50,427 nt of DNA from Paraburkholderia antibiotica (GCF_012927125.1 NZ_JABBFZ010000031.1:1-50427); one strand, 5' to 3'. Positions 37,355 to 46,753 are shown, counted from the first letter of the stretch. Translations and numbers: made by a program. Notes: generated from the letters alone by a model not told the origin.

Positions 37355-38587
37355 CTACACCACGTTGCCGAGTTGAATAATGGGGAGATACATCGCGATC
37401 ACGAGGCCGCCGACCAGCGTGCCGAGCACGACGATCACGAGCGGTTCACACAGGCTCGACAGTGTGCCGATCTTTTCGTCGACCTGACGATCGGCGAGCG
37501 ACGCGACGTCGAGCAGCATGCTGTCGAGCGCGCCCGATTCCTCGGCGACCGCGACGGGCTGCACGACCTCGGGCGGAAAGCAGCGGGCCGCGCGCATCGC
37601 CGCGGCGAGCCGTTCGCCGCGCCGTAGTCTCGTCGCGATACTGGCGGTCGCGCTATCGAAGAAGGCGTTGCCGGTCGCATGGGTGAGCGAGTCGAACGCG
37701 TCCGCGAGCGGCGTGCCGGCCGACAGCAGCGTGCCGAGCGCGCGGCTCCAGCGCGCCGCGCACAGCGTGCGCAGCAGCGGACCGGCCACCGGCAGGTTGA
37801 GCGACGCGTGCGAGAAGCGAATGCGTGCGCTGGCAGAGCGCCGCAACACGAACGTCAGCGCTGAACTCGCCGCGCACATCAGTACGAACACCGGCACGCT
37901 CCAGCGCGCCGCGCCGGCCGATAACGCCAGCACGAACTGCGTCGGCGCGGGCAGCTTCGCGCCGAAGCCGTCGAAGATCTGTTTGAAGGTCGGGACCACC
38001 CACACGAGCAGCGCCGCGGTAATCGCGACGGCGAGCAGCAGGATCGCGACCGGATAGGTGAGGGCCGCACGCACCTTCGCGCGCTGCGCGGCGGCGCGTT
38101 CGCGATCGTCGGCGAGACGGGCGAGTACCGTAGCGAGAGCGCCCGCTGCTTCGCCGACTTCGACGAGCTGACAGTAGAGCGCATTGAATTGCGCGGGATG
38201 CCGCTGCAAGGCCGCCGAGAATCGCAGGCCGGCGGTGATGTCGCGTGCGATCGTACCGACGATACGCGGCATCCCCTGGCGTTGGTTCGATGCAGGCGCT
38301 TGCGCGAGCAGTTCGAGCGCCGGGGCGAGCGGCAAGCCGGCGCGCAACAGGCTCGCAAGTTGGCGCGTGAACAGCGTGACGTCCGCCGCGCGAGTCTTCG
38401 GTCGCGGCGCGGGCCCTTGTGTTGCGAGTTCGACGATGAACAGGTTGTCGCGTTTGAGCAGCGTGCGTGCGGTGCTCGCATCCGGCGCGATCAGCGTGCC
38501 GCTTTGACGTGTGCCGTCGGCGTTGACGCCGCGCCATCTGAAGCGCAGGTCGGTCGCAACTGGTGGCGGGAGCGTGGCGGTGCTCAT
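37355..38587 (-). CDS. pilC: Type IV pilus / type II secretion inner-membrane platform protein PilC
   Basis: Protein of 410 aa in the GspF/PilC family, forming the inner-membrane platform on which the assembly ATPase acts. It has two repeats of the T2SSF domain (about residues 75-195 and 275-400), each with membrane helices, and the typical ending PLVIVVLGTLVGGLVIAMYLPI. It overlaps the upstream ATPase gene by 4 bases (ATGA at 38584-38587). Confidence 0.93.
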   Translation of the reverse strand: MSTATLPPPVATDLRFRWRGVNADGTRQSGTLIAPDASTARTLLKRDNLFIVELATQGPAPRPKTRAADVTLFTRQLASLLRAGLPLAPALELLAQAPASNQRQGMPRIVGTIARDITAGLRFSAALQRHPAQFNALYCQLVEVGEAAGALATVLARLADDRERAAAQRAKVRAALTYPVAILLLAVAITAALLVWVVPTFKQIFDGFGAKLPAPTQFVLALSAGAARWSVPVFVLMCAASSALTFVLRRSASARIRFSHASLNLPVAGPLLRTLCAARWSRALGTLLSAGTPLADAFDSLTHATGNAFFDSATASIATRLRRGERLAAAMRAARCFPPEVVQPVAVAEESGALDSMLLDVASLADRQVDEKIGTLSSLCEPLVIVVLGTLVGGLVIAMYLPIIQLGNVV

Positions 38588-39840
38588 GCGACCTCGGTGG
38601 CGGCGAGCGCCTCGGCGAGACTCGTGGTGCCGTCGCGCACCCGCGCAAGCGCGGCGTCGCGCAACGTCGCGACCTGTTCGGTTTGCGCGAGCCGGGCCAG
38701 TTCATGCGCGCCCGCGCCCGCGACGATCATCTCGCGCATTGCATCGGAGACCGGCATGACCTGATGGATGCCGACGCGTCCCCGGTAGCCGATGCCGTGG
38801 CAGGCCGCGCAACCGGTCGCCGCGTAGGGCTGCCAGCCTTCCAGCTGAGGCTCGGCAAAGCCCGCCGCCTTGAGGGCGGCCGCCGAATGCGGCTCAGGCG
38901 CACGGCACGCGATGCAAAGCCGTCGCACGAGCCGTTGCGCGGTCACCATCCGCAGCGCGGCCGCGAGGTTATACGGCTCGACGCCGATGTCGATCAGTCG
39001 TGCGATCGCTGCGGGGGCGTCGTTCGTATGCAGCGTGGACAGCACCAGGTGGCCGGTTTGCGCGGCCTTCACCGCGACGTCGGCGGTTTCGTTGTCGCGG
39101 ATTTCGCCGACCATGATCACGTCCGGATCCTGACGCAGAAACGCGCGCAACGCGACCGCGAACGTCAGCCCCGCCTTCTCGCGCACGCTCACCTGATTGA
39201 TACCGGCAAGCTGGATTTCCGCCGGATCCTCGACCGAGCAGAGGTTGCGCGCTTCGCCGTTCAGCAGATTCAGAAAGCAATACAGCGACAGCGTTTTGCC
39301 GCTGCCCGTCGGGCCGGTGACGAGCATGAGGCCATGGGGAGCGCGAATCGCGGCATCGACTGTGTCGCGTTGCTGCGGATCGAGACCGAGCGCGTCGAGT
39401 GAAAGATCGGCGGGCAGCGCGTCGAGCCGGCGTAGCACGAGTTTTTCGCCGAACAGCGTCGGCAGCGAATTGACGCGATAGTCTTCGAGCCGCCCTGGCG
39501 AAGTCGCGATACGGAGTCGACCATCCTGCGGCACGCGCCGTTCGGCGATGTCCATGCGCGCGAGCACTTTCACGCGCGTGACGAATGCATCGCGCAGATG
39601 CGCGGGCGGCCGCGGAATTTCGTGCAGCACGCCGTCGATCCGCAGACGCAGGCGCCAGCCATGCTCTGCCGGTTCGACGTGGATATCCGACGCGTTACGC
39701 CGTGTTGCTTCCTGCAGCGTGTCGGTCAGCAGACGTACTGCCGGAGCATTGTCGGGATCGGTGAGAGCGGAGGAGTGGTGGTCACCGTCGAAGGCGAGAG
39801 GGCGCGGCGAGGTTGCCGTAGCTGAAAAAGACGTTTGCAT
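38584..39840 (-). CDS. Type IV pilus / type II secretion assembly ATPase (PilB/GspE family), short form
   Basis: Protein of 418 aa. Walker A GPTGSGKT (residues 176-183), Asp box SVEDPAE (202-208), Walker B DPDVIMVGEIRD (238-249) and His box STLHTND (268-274) are intact, as is the zinc Cys tetrad (309, 312, 344, 347). It is about 150 residues shorter than canonical PilB, lacking the N-terminal MshEN/GspE-N domain; only about 30 low-complexity residues precede the N2 domain. Followed by pilC and pilD, it should power pilus extension. No pilin gene is in the window. Confidence 0.88.
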   Translation of the reverse strand: MQTSFSATATSPRPLAFDGDHHSSALTDPDNAPAVRLLTDTLQEATRRNASDIHVEPAEHGWRLRLRIDGVLHEIPRPPAHLRDAFVTRVKVLARMDIAERRVPQDGRLRIATSPGRLEDYRVNSLPTLFGEKLVLRRLDALPADLSLDALGLDPQQRDTVDAAIRAPHGLMLVTGPTGSGKTLSLYCFLNLLNGEARNLCSVEDPAEIQLAGINQVSVREKAGLTFAVALRAFLRQDPDVIMVGEIRDNETADVAVKAAQTGHLVLSTLHTNDAPAAIARLIDIGVEPYNLAAALRMVTAQRLVRRLCIACRAPEPHSAAALKAAGFAEPQLEGWQPYAATGCAACHGIGYRGRVGIHQVMPVSDAMREMIVAGAGAHELARLAQTEQVATLRDAALARVRDGTTSLAEALAATEVA

Positions 39841-39992
39841 GTGAGACCGGGGATGAGCCGCCTGTGAATCGTGACGGCTTCATCTTCCAGCTATGGACGT
39901 CTGAACGCCATTCGGCCGTTCGGCTAATGGCGCGCGTCGCAACTGCGTGCGATGCTGACTGTGACTCGGCGACGCGGGCGACGGCGCGGTCT

Positions 39993-41291
39993 TCAGGCCG
40001 ATCGCGCTTTACTGCCCTTCGCGCGCGAGGGCGGCCTGAACAGCTTGACGGTGCGGATCGCCTGGTCGTCGCTGCGCATCACTTCGAGCTTGACGTCGCC
40101 GATCTGCACGCAGACGTCGCCATCGGGGATGTCTTCGAGGATTTCGAGAATCAGGCCGTTGAGCGTTTTCGGGCCGTCGGTGGGCAGCGTCAGTTGCAGC
40201 CAGCGGTTCAGTTCACGCAACGGCATGCTGCCCGCGACGATGCATTCGCCCGCTTCGTTCCAGCCGCCGCGCGAACTCGCGCTGCGCGGAATCGATGTGG
40301 TGAATTCGCCGATCAGTTCCTCGATGATGTCTTCCGGCGTGACCATACCCTGCAGCTCGCCGTATTCGTCGACGACGAGCGCGATGCGCTGACGGCTCTC
40401 CTGGAAGTACTGCAACTGCTGGAATACCGGCGTGCCGCTCGGCACGAAATACGGCTCGGCGAGCAGTTCGCGCAGGGTGTCGCGTTCGAGCTCCTGGTTG
40501 TGCAGCGCCGCGAGTGTCTTGCGCACGTGCAGCACGCCCAGCACGCGATCGATGTCGCCCTGGTAGACGATCAGCTTGTTGTGGTAGCAGGTTTCGAGCT
40601 GATGCAGGATTTGCTCGAACGGCGCGTCGAAGTCGAGCGCCTCGATGCGGCGGCGCGGGATCATCACGTCGTCGACGGAGATGTTTTCGAGGTCGAACAG
40701 GTTCAGCAGGATGCTGCGGTGCTTGGTCGGCATGAAGCTGCCGGCTTCGAGCACGATGGTGCGTAGCTCTTCCGTGGAGAGCCGCTGATCGCGCGCGCCT
40801 TTCGTATTGATGTGCAGTACGCGGAGGATGCCGTTGGCGAACAGATTGACGAACCAGATGAGCGGCTTCGCGGCGCGCATCAGCGGTCCGATCAGCAAAC
40901 TCGCCGGCAGCGCGATTTTTTCGGGGAAGGTGGCGCCCACGATCTTCGGTGTGATTTCCGCAAACACGATGATCAGGAACGCGACAATGCCGGTTGCGAT
41001 CGACAGCACCAGGTTATTGCGGCCGAACGTGTGCAGCGCGATCGACGTGGTCAGCACCGGAATGATCGTGTTGAACAGATTGTTGCCGATCAGGATCACG
41101 CTCAGCAGTTGATCGGTGCGCGCGAGCAGGCCTTGGGTCGTTTTCGCGCCGAGCGCGTTTTTACTGGCGAGGTGTTTCAGGCGATGGCGGTTGAGCGCCA
41201 TCATCGCTGTCTCGGAAATGGAAAAGAAGGCGGAGCAGATGAGCAGCAGAAGGACGGCGCCGATCTGCGCCCATAAGGGAAGTTGTTCCAC
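39993..41291 (-). CDS. CNNM/CorC-type membrane protein with CBS pair (HlyC/CorC family)
   Basis: Protein of 432 aa. A DUF21 membrane domain (about residues 1-190, starting EQLPLWAQIGAVLLLL) is followed by two CBS domains (about 205-330) and a C-terminal CorC_HlyC transporter-associated domain (about 345-425). Relatives take part in Mg2+/Co2+ efflux or homeostasis. The start is uncertain. I take GTG 41291 because the membrane domain begins at once; an ATG at 41384 gives a 31-residue, poorly conserved-looking extension, and the frame is open to 41444. No clear ribosome-binding site decides it. Confidence 0.82.
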   Translation of the reverse strand: MEQLPLWAQIGAVLLLLICSAFFSISETAMMALNRHRLKHLASKNALGAKTTQGLLARTDQLLSVILIGNNLFNTIIPVLTTSIALHTFGRNNLVLSIATGIVAFLIIVFAEITPKIVGATFPEKIALPASLLIGPLMRAAKPLIWFVNLFANGILRVLHINTKGARDQRLSTEELRTIVLEAGSFMPTKHRSILLNLFDLENISVDDVMIPRRRIEALDFDAPFEQILHQLETCYHNKLIVYQGDIDRVLGVLHVRKTLAALHNQELERDTLRELLAEPYFVPSGTPVFQQLQYFQESRQRIALVVDEYGELQGMVTPEDIIEELIGEFTTSIPRSASSRGGWNEAGECIVAGSMPLRELNRWLQLTLPTDGPKTLNGLILEILEDIPDGDVCVQIGDVKLEVMRSDDQAIRTVKLFRPPSRAKGSKARSA

Positions 41292-41448
41292 GCGTCGTGA
41301 AAAATAAGGGAAAGGATGGAGAGAATATAGCAGAGGGGCATGCGCGTACCGCTCCGACGGCAGGGCGAGCGGCACGCTGGCCATTTCTCGCTTCGTCTCG
41401 CGAAGGCTCGCTGTACGCGAGTAATGTAAAAAGCTGTCGCGCAAAACA

Positions 41449-41480
41449 AAAAACCGCCGAGCATCGCTGAGGCGGTTTTT
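41449..41480 (-). terminator. tRNA-Pro terminator
   Basis: Stem AAAAACCGCC / GGCGGTTTTT with a 12-base loop. On the minus strand it ends in a T-run, 26 bases past the 3' end of tRNA-Pro. Confidence 0.9.
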
Positions 41481-41505
41481 GAACCTTGAACTAACAAGGA
41501 GAATC

Positions 41506-41582
41506 TGGTCGGGGTGAGAGGATTCGAACCTCCGGCCTCTACGTCCCGAACGTAGCGCTCTACCAGGCTAAGCTACACCCCG
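41506..41582 (-). tRNA. tRNA-Pro (anticodon CGG)
   Basis: A 77-nt cloverleaf with the 7-bp acceptor stem CGGGGTG / CACCCCG, an anticodon loop TTCGGGA read as CGG (proline, codon CCG), the T arm with GGTTCGAATCC, discriminator A and an encoded CCA end. It lies 49 bases after the octaprenyl diphosphate synthase stop codon on the same strand and may be co-transcribed with it. Confidence 0.97.
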
Positions 41583-41631
41583 ATTAGGTACTGCTGACTC
41601 GATTCAGACTAATTCGGTGTTTCAGTCTCGT

Positions 41632-42624
41632 TCAAGACTGTCTTGCCGTCGAGTAAGAACATAATTCTAGCAGGCTCTCTTTGAAAATGGAATGGGGAAA
41701 TGAAGAAATCGCTGCTGCGGCTGCCTGCGCTTCCTGTTTCGCACATTCGAGCGTGTGATCGAGCGCGCCCGAACGCGTGATCGCCTCGAAAATCGTGTCG
41801 AAACGATCGGTGCCGCCCTGCTCGATTGCTTCACGCGCGAGGGCCGACTGTTCCGGCGTACCGCGCTCGATCAGATAGATGAGCGGCAGCGTCGGCTTGC
41901 CTTCGCGCAGATCGTCGCCGGCATTCTTGCCCATCGACTCGGCCGTGCCCGTGTAGTCGAGCCAGTCGTCCATGATCTGGAACGCGGTGCCGATGCGGCG
42001 ACCGTACTCGGCGGCGGCCGCTTCGATTTTCGCGTCGGCGCCCGCCAGCACTGCGCCGAGCTGGGCTGCGGCTTCGAACAGCTTGGCGGTCTTGTAGCGG
42101 ATCACCTGCATATAGCGGGCTTCGTCGACGTCGGCGTCGTGCATGTTCAGCAACTGCAGCACTTCGCCTTCGGAGATGATGTTGGTCGCCTCCGACAGAA
42201 TCTCCATCACGCGCATCTTGCCCACGCCGACCATCATCTGGAACGAGCGCGAATAGAGGAAGTCGCCGACCAGCACGCTGGCCGCGTTGCCGAACAGCGC
42301 GTTGGCGGTCTGGCGGCCGCGCCGCAGGTCGGATTCGTCGACTACATCGTCATGCAGCAGCGTAGCCGTGTGAATGAATTCGACGACCGCCGCCAGTTCA
42401 TGCCGGTGCCCCGTCGTATCGCCCAGAGCGCCGGCCACCAGCAACAGCAGCGCGGGACGCAGCCGCTTGCCGCCGGCACCGATGATGTACTCGGAAATCT
42501 GGTTGATCAGCATCACGTCCGACGCAAGACGTTGCCGGATGACGCGATTGACCTGCTGCATGTCTTCGGCGATCGGAGCAAGCAGGCTGGCGACGTTGGG
42601 GGAGGGGGTGGCGGTCGACGACAT
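41632..42624 (-). CDS. ispB: Octaprenyl diphosphate synthase (IspB)
   Basis: Protein of 330 aa in the long-chain all-trans polyprenyl diphosphate synthase family, which makes the ubiquinone side chain. GGKRLRP (residues 51-57), the first Asp-rich motif HDDVVDESD (91-99) and the second DDWLD (219-223) are present. Octaprenyl (Q8) is inferred from the usual quinone of Burkholderia. It is divergent from rplU, a common arrangement in Proteobacteria. The product feeds the pathway in which Coq7 acts. Confidence 0.93.
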   Translation of the reverse strand: MSSTATPSPNVASLLAPIAEDMQQVNRVIRQRLASDVMLINQISEYIIGAGGKRLRPALLLLVAGALGDTTGHRHELAAVVEFIHTATLLHDDVVDESDLRRGRQTANALFGNAASVLVGDFLYSRSFQMMVGVGKMRVMEILSEATNIISEGEVLQLLNMHDADVDEARYMQVIRYKTAKLFEAAAQLGAVLAGADAKIEAAAAEYGRRIGTAFQIMDDWLDYTGTAESMGKNAGDDLREGKPTLPLIYLIERGTPEQSALAREAIEQGGTDRFDTIFEAITRSGALDHTLECAKQEAQAAAAAISSFPHSIFKESLLELCSYSTARQS

Positions 42625-42824
42625 GATGGCTGAATTGGGTAGTGCCGCGAATTATAAGGCGATCGAGGCAGTTCCGGGTCGTTTGGCTGCTGCGCGGCCG
42701 TGTTTGCGGCGTCGCGGACTGGCCCGGCGGGGTTGCTTGCGCAGGCGTCGGGCGCTGTTTGTGGCCGCTCCGGCGGGGGCCAGGCAGGCGAAGCGGGGGA
42801 TGCGGGCGGATTAGTATGCGGGTT

Positions 42825-42853
42825 TTGACCGCGAAGCTAACTCTATGTATAAT
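42825..42853 (+). promoter_or_regulatory. rplU-rpmA promoter
   Basis: TTGACC, a 17-base spacer and a perfect TATAAT (42848-42853). The -10 lies 54 bases before the rplU start. It is the best sigma-70 promoter in the window, as expected for ribosomal protein genes. Confidence 0.9.
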
Positions 42854-42907
42854 CGACAGTTTCCGCGCGCGGTGCGTGGGAAAAATGAACACAGAGTGAG
42901 GTTCTCA

Positions 42908-43219
42908 ATGTACGCGGTCATAAAAACCGGTGGCAAGCAGTACAAGGTTGCCGTCGGCGAAAAACTTAAAGTAGAACAGATACCGGCAGACATTGACGCT
43001 GAAATCACGCTCGACCAGGTTCTCGCAGTGGGCGAAGGCGAATCGATTAAGTTCGGTACGCCGCTGGTCAGTGGGGCTTCCGTCAAGGCTACCGTCGTGT
43101 CGCAAGGTCGTCACGCAAAAGTGACCATCTTCAAGATGCGTCGCCGGAAGCACTACCAGAAGCATGGCGGCCACCGCCAGAACTATACCGAACTGCGCAT
43201 CGACGCGATCAACGCGTAA
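42908..43219 (+). CDS. rplU: 50S ribosomal protein L21
   Basis: Protein of 103 aa, the usual length, binding 23S rRNA in the large subunit. It begins MYAVIKTGGKQYKV and holds the C-terminal signature KMRRRKHYQKHGGHRQNYTE. I chose ATG 42908 by family; the open frame begins at 42845, which overlaps the promoter. rpmA follows after 25 bases, as in most bacteria. Confidence 0.98.
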   Translation: MYAVIKTGGKQYKVAVGEKLKVEQIPADIDAEITLDQVLAVGEGESIKFGTPLVSGASVKATVVSQGRHAKVTIFKMRRRKHYQKHGGHRQNYTELRIDAINA

Positions 43220-43244
43220 GCGCACCGGTTAAGGAGCAAATCAA

Positions 43245-43505
43245 ATGGCACACAAAAAGGCAGGCGGATCGTCCCGGAACGGCCGCGACTCCGAATCGAA
43301 GCGCCTCGGCGTGAAGGTTTACGGCGGCCAGGCTATCAACGCTGGTGGCATCATCGTGCGTCAGCGCGGTACGCGTATGCACGCTGGTGAGAACGTCGGC
43401 ATGGGCAAGGATCACACCCTGTTCGCGCTGAAGGACGGCCACGTCCAGTTCTCGACCAAGGGCGCGGCGAAGAAGCACACCGTTTCCGTCGTCCCGGCAG
43501 CCTGA
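43245..43505 (+). CDS. rpmA: 50S ribosomal protein L27
   Basis: Protein of 86 aa whose N terminus (MAHKKAGGSSRNGRDS) reaches the peptidyl transferase centre. There is no N-terminal prosequence of the Firmicute type. AAGGAG precedes the ATG. A strong terminator follows, so obgE may have its own promoter. Confidence 0.98.
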   Translation: MAHKKAGGSSRNGRDSESKRLGVKVYGGQAINAGGIIVRQRGTRMHAGENVGMGKDHTLFALKDGHVQFSTKGAAKKHTVSVVPAA

Positions 43506-43534
43506 GTTTAATCAGGCACGGGCTTCAGGACCGG

Positions 43535-43568
43535 AAAAAGGCCCCGCGAAGTTCGCGGGGCCTTTTTT
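43535..43568 (+). terminator. rplU-rpmA terminator
   Basis: A 9-bp GC stem (GGCCCCGCG / CGCGGGGCC) extended by A-T pairs, with a T6 tail. Confidence 0.95.
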
Positions 43569-43753
43569 ATTGCGGCGCCTTCCTGATCGCGCCGCTTCGG
43601 GCGATGGGACCGGCCACGCATCACTGGCAGCTATGCCATATGGTCGATTGATCAACGCGCGGCGCGCGCGGCAAAATAGCAGAATTCATCTGGCAGCATT
43701 CCTGCATCACATCGGCAGCACAATCAGGTAGCACATACGGGACGGAGTTACGC

Positions 43754-44875
43754 ATGAAGTTCATTGACGAAGCGAGGATTGAAGTCATCGCCGGCGACGG
43801 AGGGGATGGCAGCGCGTCGATGCGCCGCGAGAAATTCGTTCCGTTCGGCGGCCCGGACGGCGGCGACGGTGGCCGTGGCGGCAGCGTGATCGCGGTCGCG
43901 GATCGCAATATCAATACGTTGATCGACTACCGCTACGCGAAAAAGCATCTGGCGCGCAACGGCGAAAACGGCCGCGGCTCGGACTGCTATGGCAAGGGCG
44001 GCGACGACATCACGCTGCGCATGCCGGTCGGCACCACGATTACCGACATGGATACCGGCGAGCTGATCGCCGATCTGACCGAGCACAACCAGAGCGTGCA
44101 AATCGCGCAGGGTGGCGCGGGCGGTCTCGGCAACCTGCATTTCAAGTCCAGTACCAACCGCGCACCGCGTCAGAAGACCGACGGCAAGCCCGGCGAGCGT
44201 CGCATGGTGCGCCTCGAGCTGAAGGTGTTGGCTGACGTCGGTCTGCTCGGCATGCCGAATGCGGGCAAATCGACGTTTATTTCGTCGGTGTCGAACGCGA
44301 AGCCGAAAATCGCCGATTACCCGTTCACGACGCTTGCGCCGAATCTCGGCGTGGTCCGCGTCGGGCCGAGCCGTAGCTTCGTGATCGCCGATATTCCGGG
44401 GCTGATCGAAGGCGCGGCGGAAGGTGCAGGCCTCGGCCATCAGTTCCTGCGCCACCTGCAGCGTACGGGGCTGTTGCTGCACATCGTCGACATTGCGCCG
44501 TTCGACGACGCGGTCGATCCGGTCGTGGAAGCGAAGGCGATCGTCAACGAGCTGCGCAAATACGACGAACTGCTCTATAAGAAGCCGCGCTGGCTCGTGC
44601 TGAACAAGCTCGACATGGTGCCGGAAGACCAGCGCGAAGCACGCGTGGCGGCCTTCCTCGAAGGCTTCGGCTGGGACGGCCCGGTGTTCGAGATCTCGGC
44701 ACTGACCGGTCAGGGCTGCGAAAATCTGTGCTACGCGGTGTTCGACTATCTCGCCGAGCACTCCGACGCGCAGCGCGCGGCCGAAGCCGAAGATCTCGCT
44801 GCCGACGTGCGTTTCCGCGACGGACCGGAGGTCTCGGCGGCGGCAGGCGAAGCGAACAACGACCCGCAGGAATAA
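43754..44875 (+). CDS. obgE: GTPase Obg (CgtA)
   Basis: Protein of 373 aa, a ribosome-associated GTPase involved in 50S assembly and stress response. The Gly-rich Obg fold occupies residues 1-158 (for example GPDGGDGGRGG). The G1 loop GMPNAGKS is at 166-173, DIPGLIEGA is G3 and LNKLDM is G4. There is no separate OCT domain beyond a short acidic tail. It lies downstream of rpmA, as in many bacteria. Confidence 0.97.
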   Translation: MKFIDEARIEVIAGDGGDGSASMRREKFVPFGGPDGGDGGRGGSVIAVADRNINTLIDYRYAKKHLARNGENGRGSDCYGKGGDDITLRMPVGTTITDMDTGELIADLTEHNQSVQIAQGGAGGLGNLHFKSSTNRAPRQKTDGKPGERRMVRLELKVLADVGLLGMPNAGKSTFISSVSNAKPKIADYPFTTLAPNLGVVRVGPSRSFVIADIPGLIEGAAEGAGLGHQFLRHLQRTGLLLHIVDIAPFDDAVDPVVEAKAIVNELRKYDELLYKKPRWLVLNKLDMVPEDQREARVAAFLEGFGWDGPVFEISALTGQGCENLCYAVFDYLAEHSDAQRAAEAEDLAADVRFRDGPEVSAAAGEANNDPQE

Positions 44876-44944
44876 CAACTCGAGCGCCGGCGCCAGCGGC
44901 GGCTGCCGGCATGCATCAGGCGTCATCTTGGGAGACAGCGCACA

Positions 44945-46063
44945 ATGCGTTCCGTCATCGCAGATTCACGGCGATTGGTAGTGAAAGTCGGCTCGAGCCT
45001 CGTCACCAACGACGGGCGCGGCCTCGACCACGCGGCGATCGGCCGTTGGGCCGCGCAGATTGCCGCACTCCGCGCGCAGGGTAAGGAAGTGGTGCTGGTC
45101 AGCTCGGGCGCGATCGCCGAGGGCATGCAGCGGCTCGGCTGGACCAGGCGACCACGCGAAATCGACGAATTGCAGGCGGCCGCGGCCGTCGGCCAGATGG
45201 GCCTTGCGCAGGTGTACGAGAGCCGCTTCGCCGAGCATTCGATCCAGACCGCGCAGATCCTGCTCACGCACGCCGACCTCGCCGACCGCGAGCGTTATCT
45301 GAATGCGCGTTCCACGCTGCTCACGTTACTGCGCCTCGGCGTCGTGCCGATCATCAACGAAAACGACACGGTCGTCACCGATGAAATCAAGTTCGGCGAC
45401 AACGACACGCTCGGCGCGCTGGTTGCCAATCTGATCGAAGGCGATGCGCTGATCATTCTCACGGACCAGCAGGGCCTCTTCACCGCCGATCCGCGCAAGG
45501 ACCCGAGCGCGACGCTCGTCCAGCAGGCCGATGCCGGCGCGCCGGAGCTCGAAGCGATGGCGGGCGGCGCGGGTTCGAGCCTCGGTCGCGGCGGGATGCT
45601 GACCAAGATTCTCGCCGCCAAGCGCGCGGCTCATAGCGGCGCCAATACGGTGATCGCGAGCGGGCGCGAGGCGGACGTGCTGTTGCGGCTCGCTGCGGGC
45701 GAGGCGATCGGCACGCAACTGATCGCGCGTACGGCGCGCATGGCCGCACGCAAACAGTGGATGGCCGATCACCTGCAGGTGCGCGGCCACGTCGTGATCG
45801 ATGATGGCGCGGTCGAAAAGCTGACCGCAGGCGGCAAGAGCCTGCTGCCGATCGGTATCGTCGGCGTGCAGGGCGCGTTTGTGCGCGGCGAGGTGATTGC
45901 CTGCGTGAGCGCGTCGGGGCGCGAGGTCGCGCGTGGTTTGACGAACTACAGCAGCGCGGAAACCAAGCTGATCCAGCGGCGTCCGAGCGGCGAGATCGAA
46001 TCGGTGCTTGGCTACATGCTCGAGCCGGAGCTGATTCATCGCGATAATCTCGTGCTGATTTGA
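44945..46063 (+). CDS. proB: Glutamate 5-kinase ProB
   Basis: Protein of 372 aa, catalysing the first step of proline synthesis. The amino acid kinase domain begins VVKVGSSLV (residues 12-20) and includes INENDTV and GGMLTKI. A C-terminal PUA domain spans about residues 280-365. No proA gene lies next to it. GGGAG lies upstream of the ATG. A terminator follows. Confidence 0.96.
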   Translation: MRSVIADSRRLVVKVGSSLVTNDGRGLDHAAIGRWAAQIAALRAQGKEVVLVSSGAIAEGMQRLGWTRRPREIDELQAAAAVGQMGLAQVYESRFAEHSIQTAQILLTHADLADRERYLNARSTLLTLLRLGVVPIINENDTVVTDEIKFGDNDTLGALVANLIEGDALIILTDQQGLFTADPRKDPSATLVQQADAGAPELEAMAGGAGSSLGRGGMLTKILAAKRAAHSGANTVIASGREADVLLRLAAGEAIGTQLIARTARMAARKQWMADHLQVRGHVVIDDGAVEKLTAGGKSLLPIGIVGVQGAFVRGEVIACVSASGREVARGLTNYSSAETKLIQRRPSGEIESVLGYMLEPELIHRDNLVLI

Positions 46064-46130
46064 CGTTTCGGCGGCAGCACGGGTAGAAACCGTGCACAGG
46101 GCGTTAAAAGCCCGCGAAAAAGTCTCATGA

Positions 46131-46170
46131 AAAAAGCCGTTCCAGCACCAGGCTGGAACGGCTTTCTTTT
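46131..46170. terminator. Bidirectional terminator, proB / CNP1-like gene
   Basis: A 16-base arm (AAAAAGCCGTTCCAGC) and its near-complete complement around a short loop, T-rich on both strands. It serves the two convergent genes. Confidence 0.9.
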
Positions 46171-46195
46171 ATCCGCGAGAATCCGTGCGCCGGCT

Positions 46196-46753
46196 TCAGT
46201 GAATCAGCGACGTCTGCGTCCGCTTGTAGCGAATGTTCTCGACGATCTGCTTCGCGCTGCCGGTCGGCATCTTGTTCGCGCACATATAGTCCTGATACAG
46301 CACCGCCTGATAGGCGTTCAGCGCGCCGTTTTCGATCCGCGAAAACTCGTTGACGACGGTCTTGTCCCAGTCGTCGTGATCTGCGTTCAGGCCCGCGTAC
46401 TGACGCCATTCGTAGGTGTCGCAGCGAATGCCCTGGTAGCTGACATTGCGCGCCCCGCTCGGGCTCGTGACGACCACGGTGTAGCGCACCACGCCATCGT
46501 CGCCGACGCTGAGCGACTTCGGATCGATCGCAAATTGCAGCGGCGTGTTGCCGGACACTTCGAACGGCAGCAGATTCGCGTCTGTGGGCAGTGGCGGCAA
46601 CGTGTCCACTTTGTTTTCCACCCAGTTGCCCTTGCGGTCCAGCAGGTAGACGAACGCGCTGTCGTCTTTATTGGTCGGCTTGCCGGCGCTCGAACAGCCT
46701 GCCAGCAGGGCGCCGGTGGCGACGCACGCCACGGCGAGTGCAAATGCTTTCAA
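46196..46753 (-). CDS. CNP1-like family lipoprotein
   Basis: Protein of 185 aa. The signal sequence ends in the lipobox LLAGC (Cys20), so it is probably membrane anchored through lipid. The rest resembles the CNP1-like family of Betaproteobacteria (named after a neisserial protein), with two conserved Cys (in GIRCDTYEW and DYMCANK) that could form a disulphide. Function is unknown. It lies 76 bases downstream of rppH on the same strand. Confidence 0.8.
   Translation of the reverse strand: MKAFALAVACVATGALLAGCSSAGKPTNKDDSAFVYLLDRKGNWVENKVDTLPPLPTDANLLPFEVSGNTPLQFAIDPKSLSVGDDGVVRYTVVVTSPSGARNVSYQGIRCDTYEWRQYAGLNADHDDWDKTVVNEFSRIENGALNAYQAVLYQDYMCANKMPTGSAKQIVENIRYKRTQTSLIH

Noticed and set aside
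39906..39932. A hairpin (CGCCATT / AATGGCG) downstream of the CorC-type gene as a terminator
   Set aside because: It has no T-run on either strand and an interrupted inner stem.
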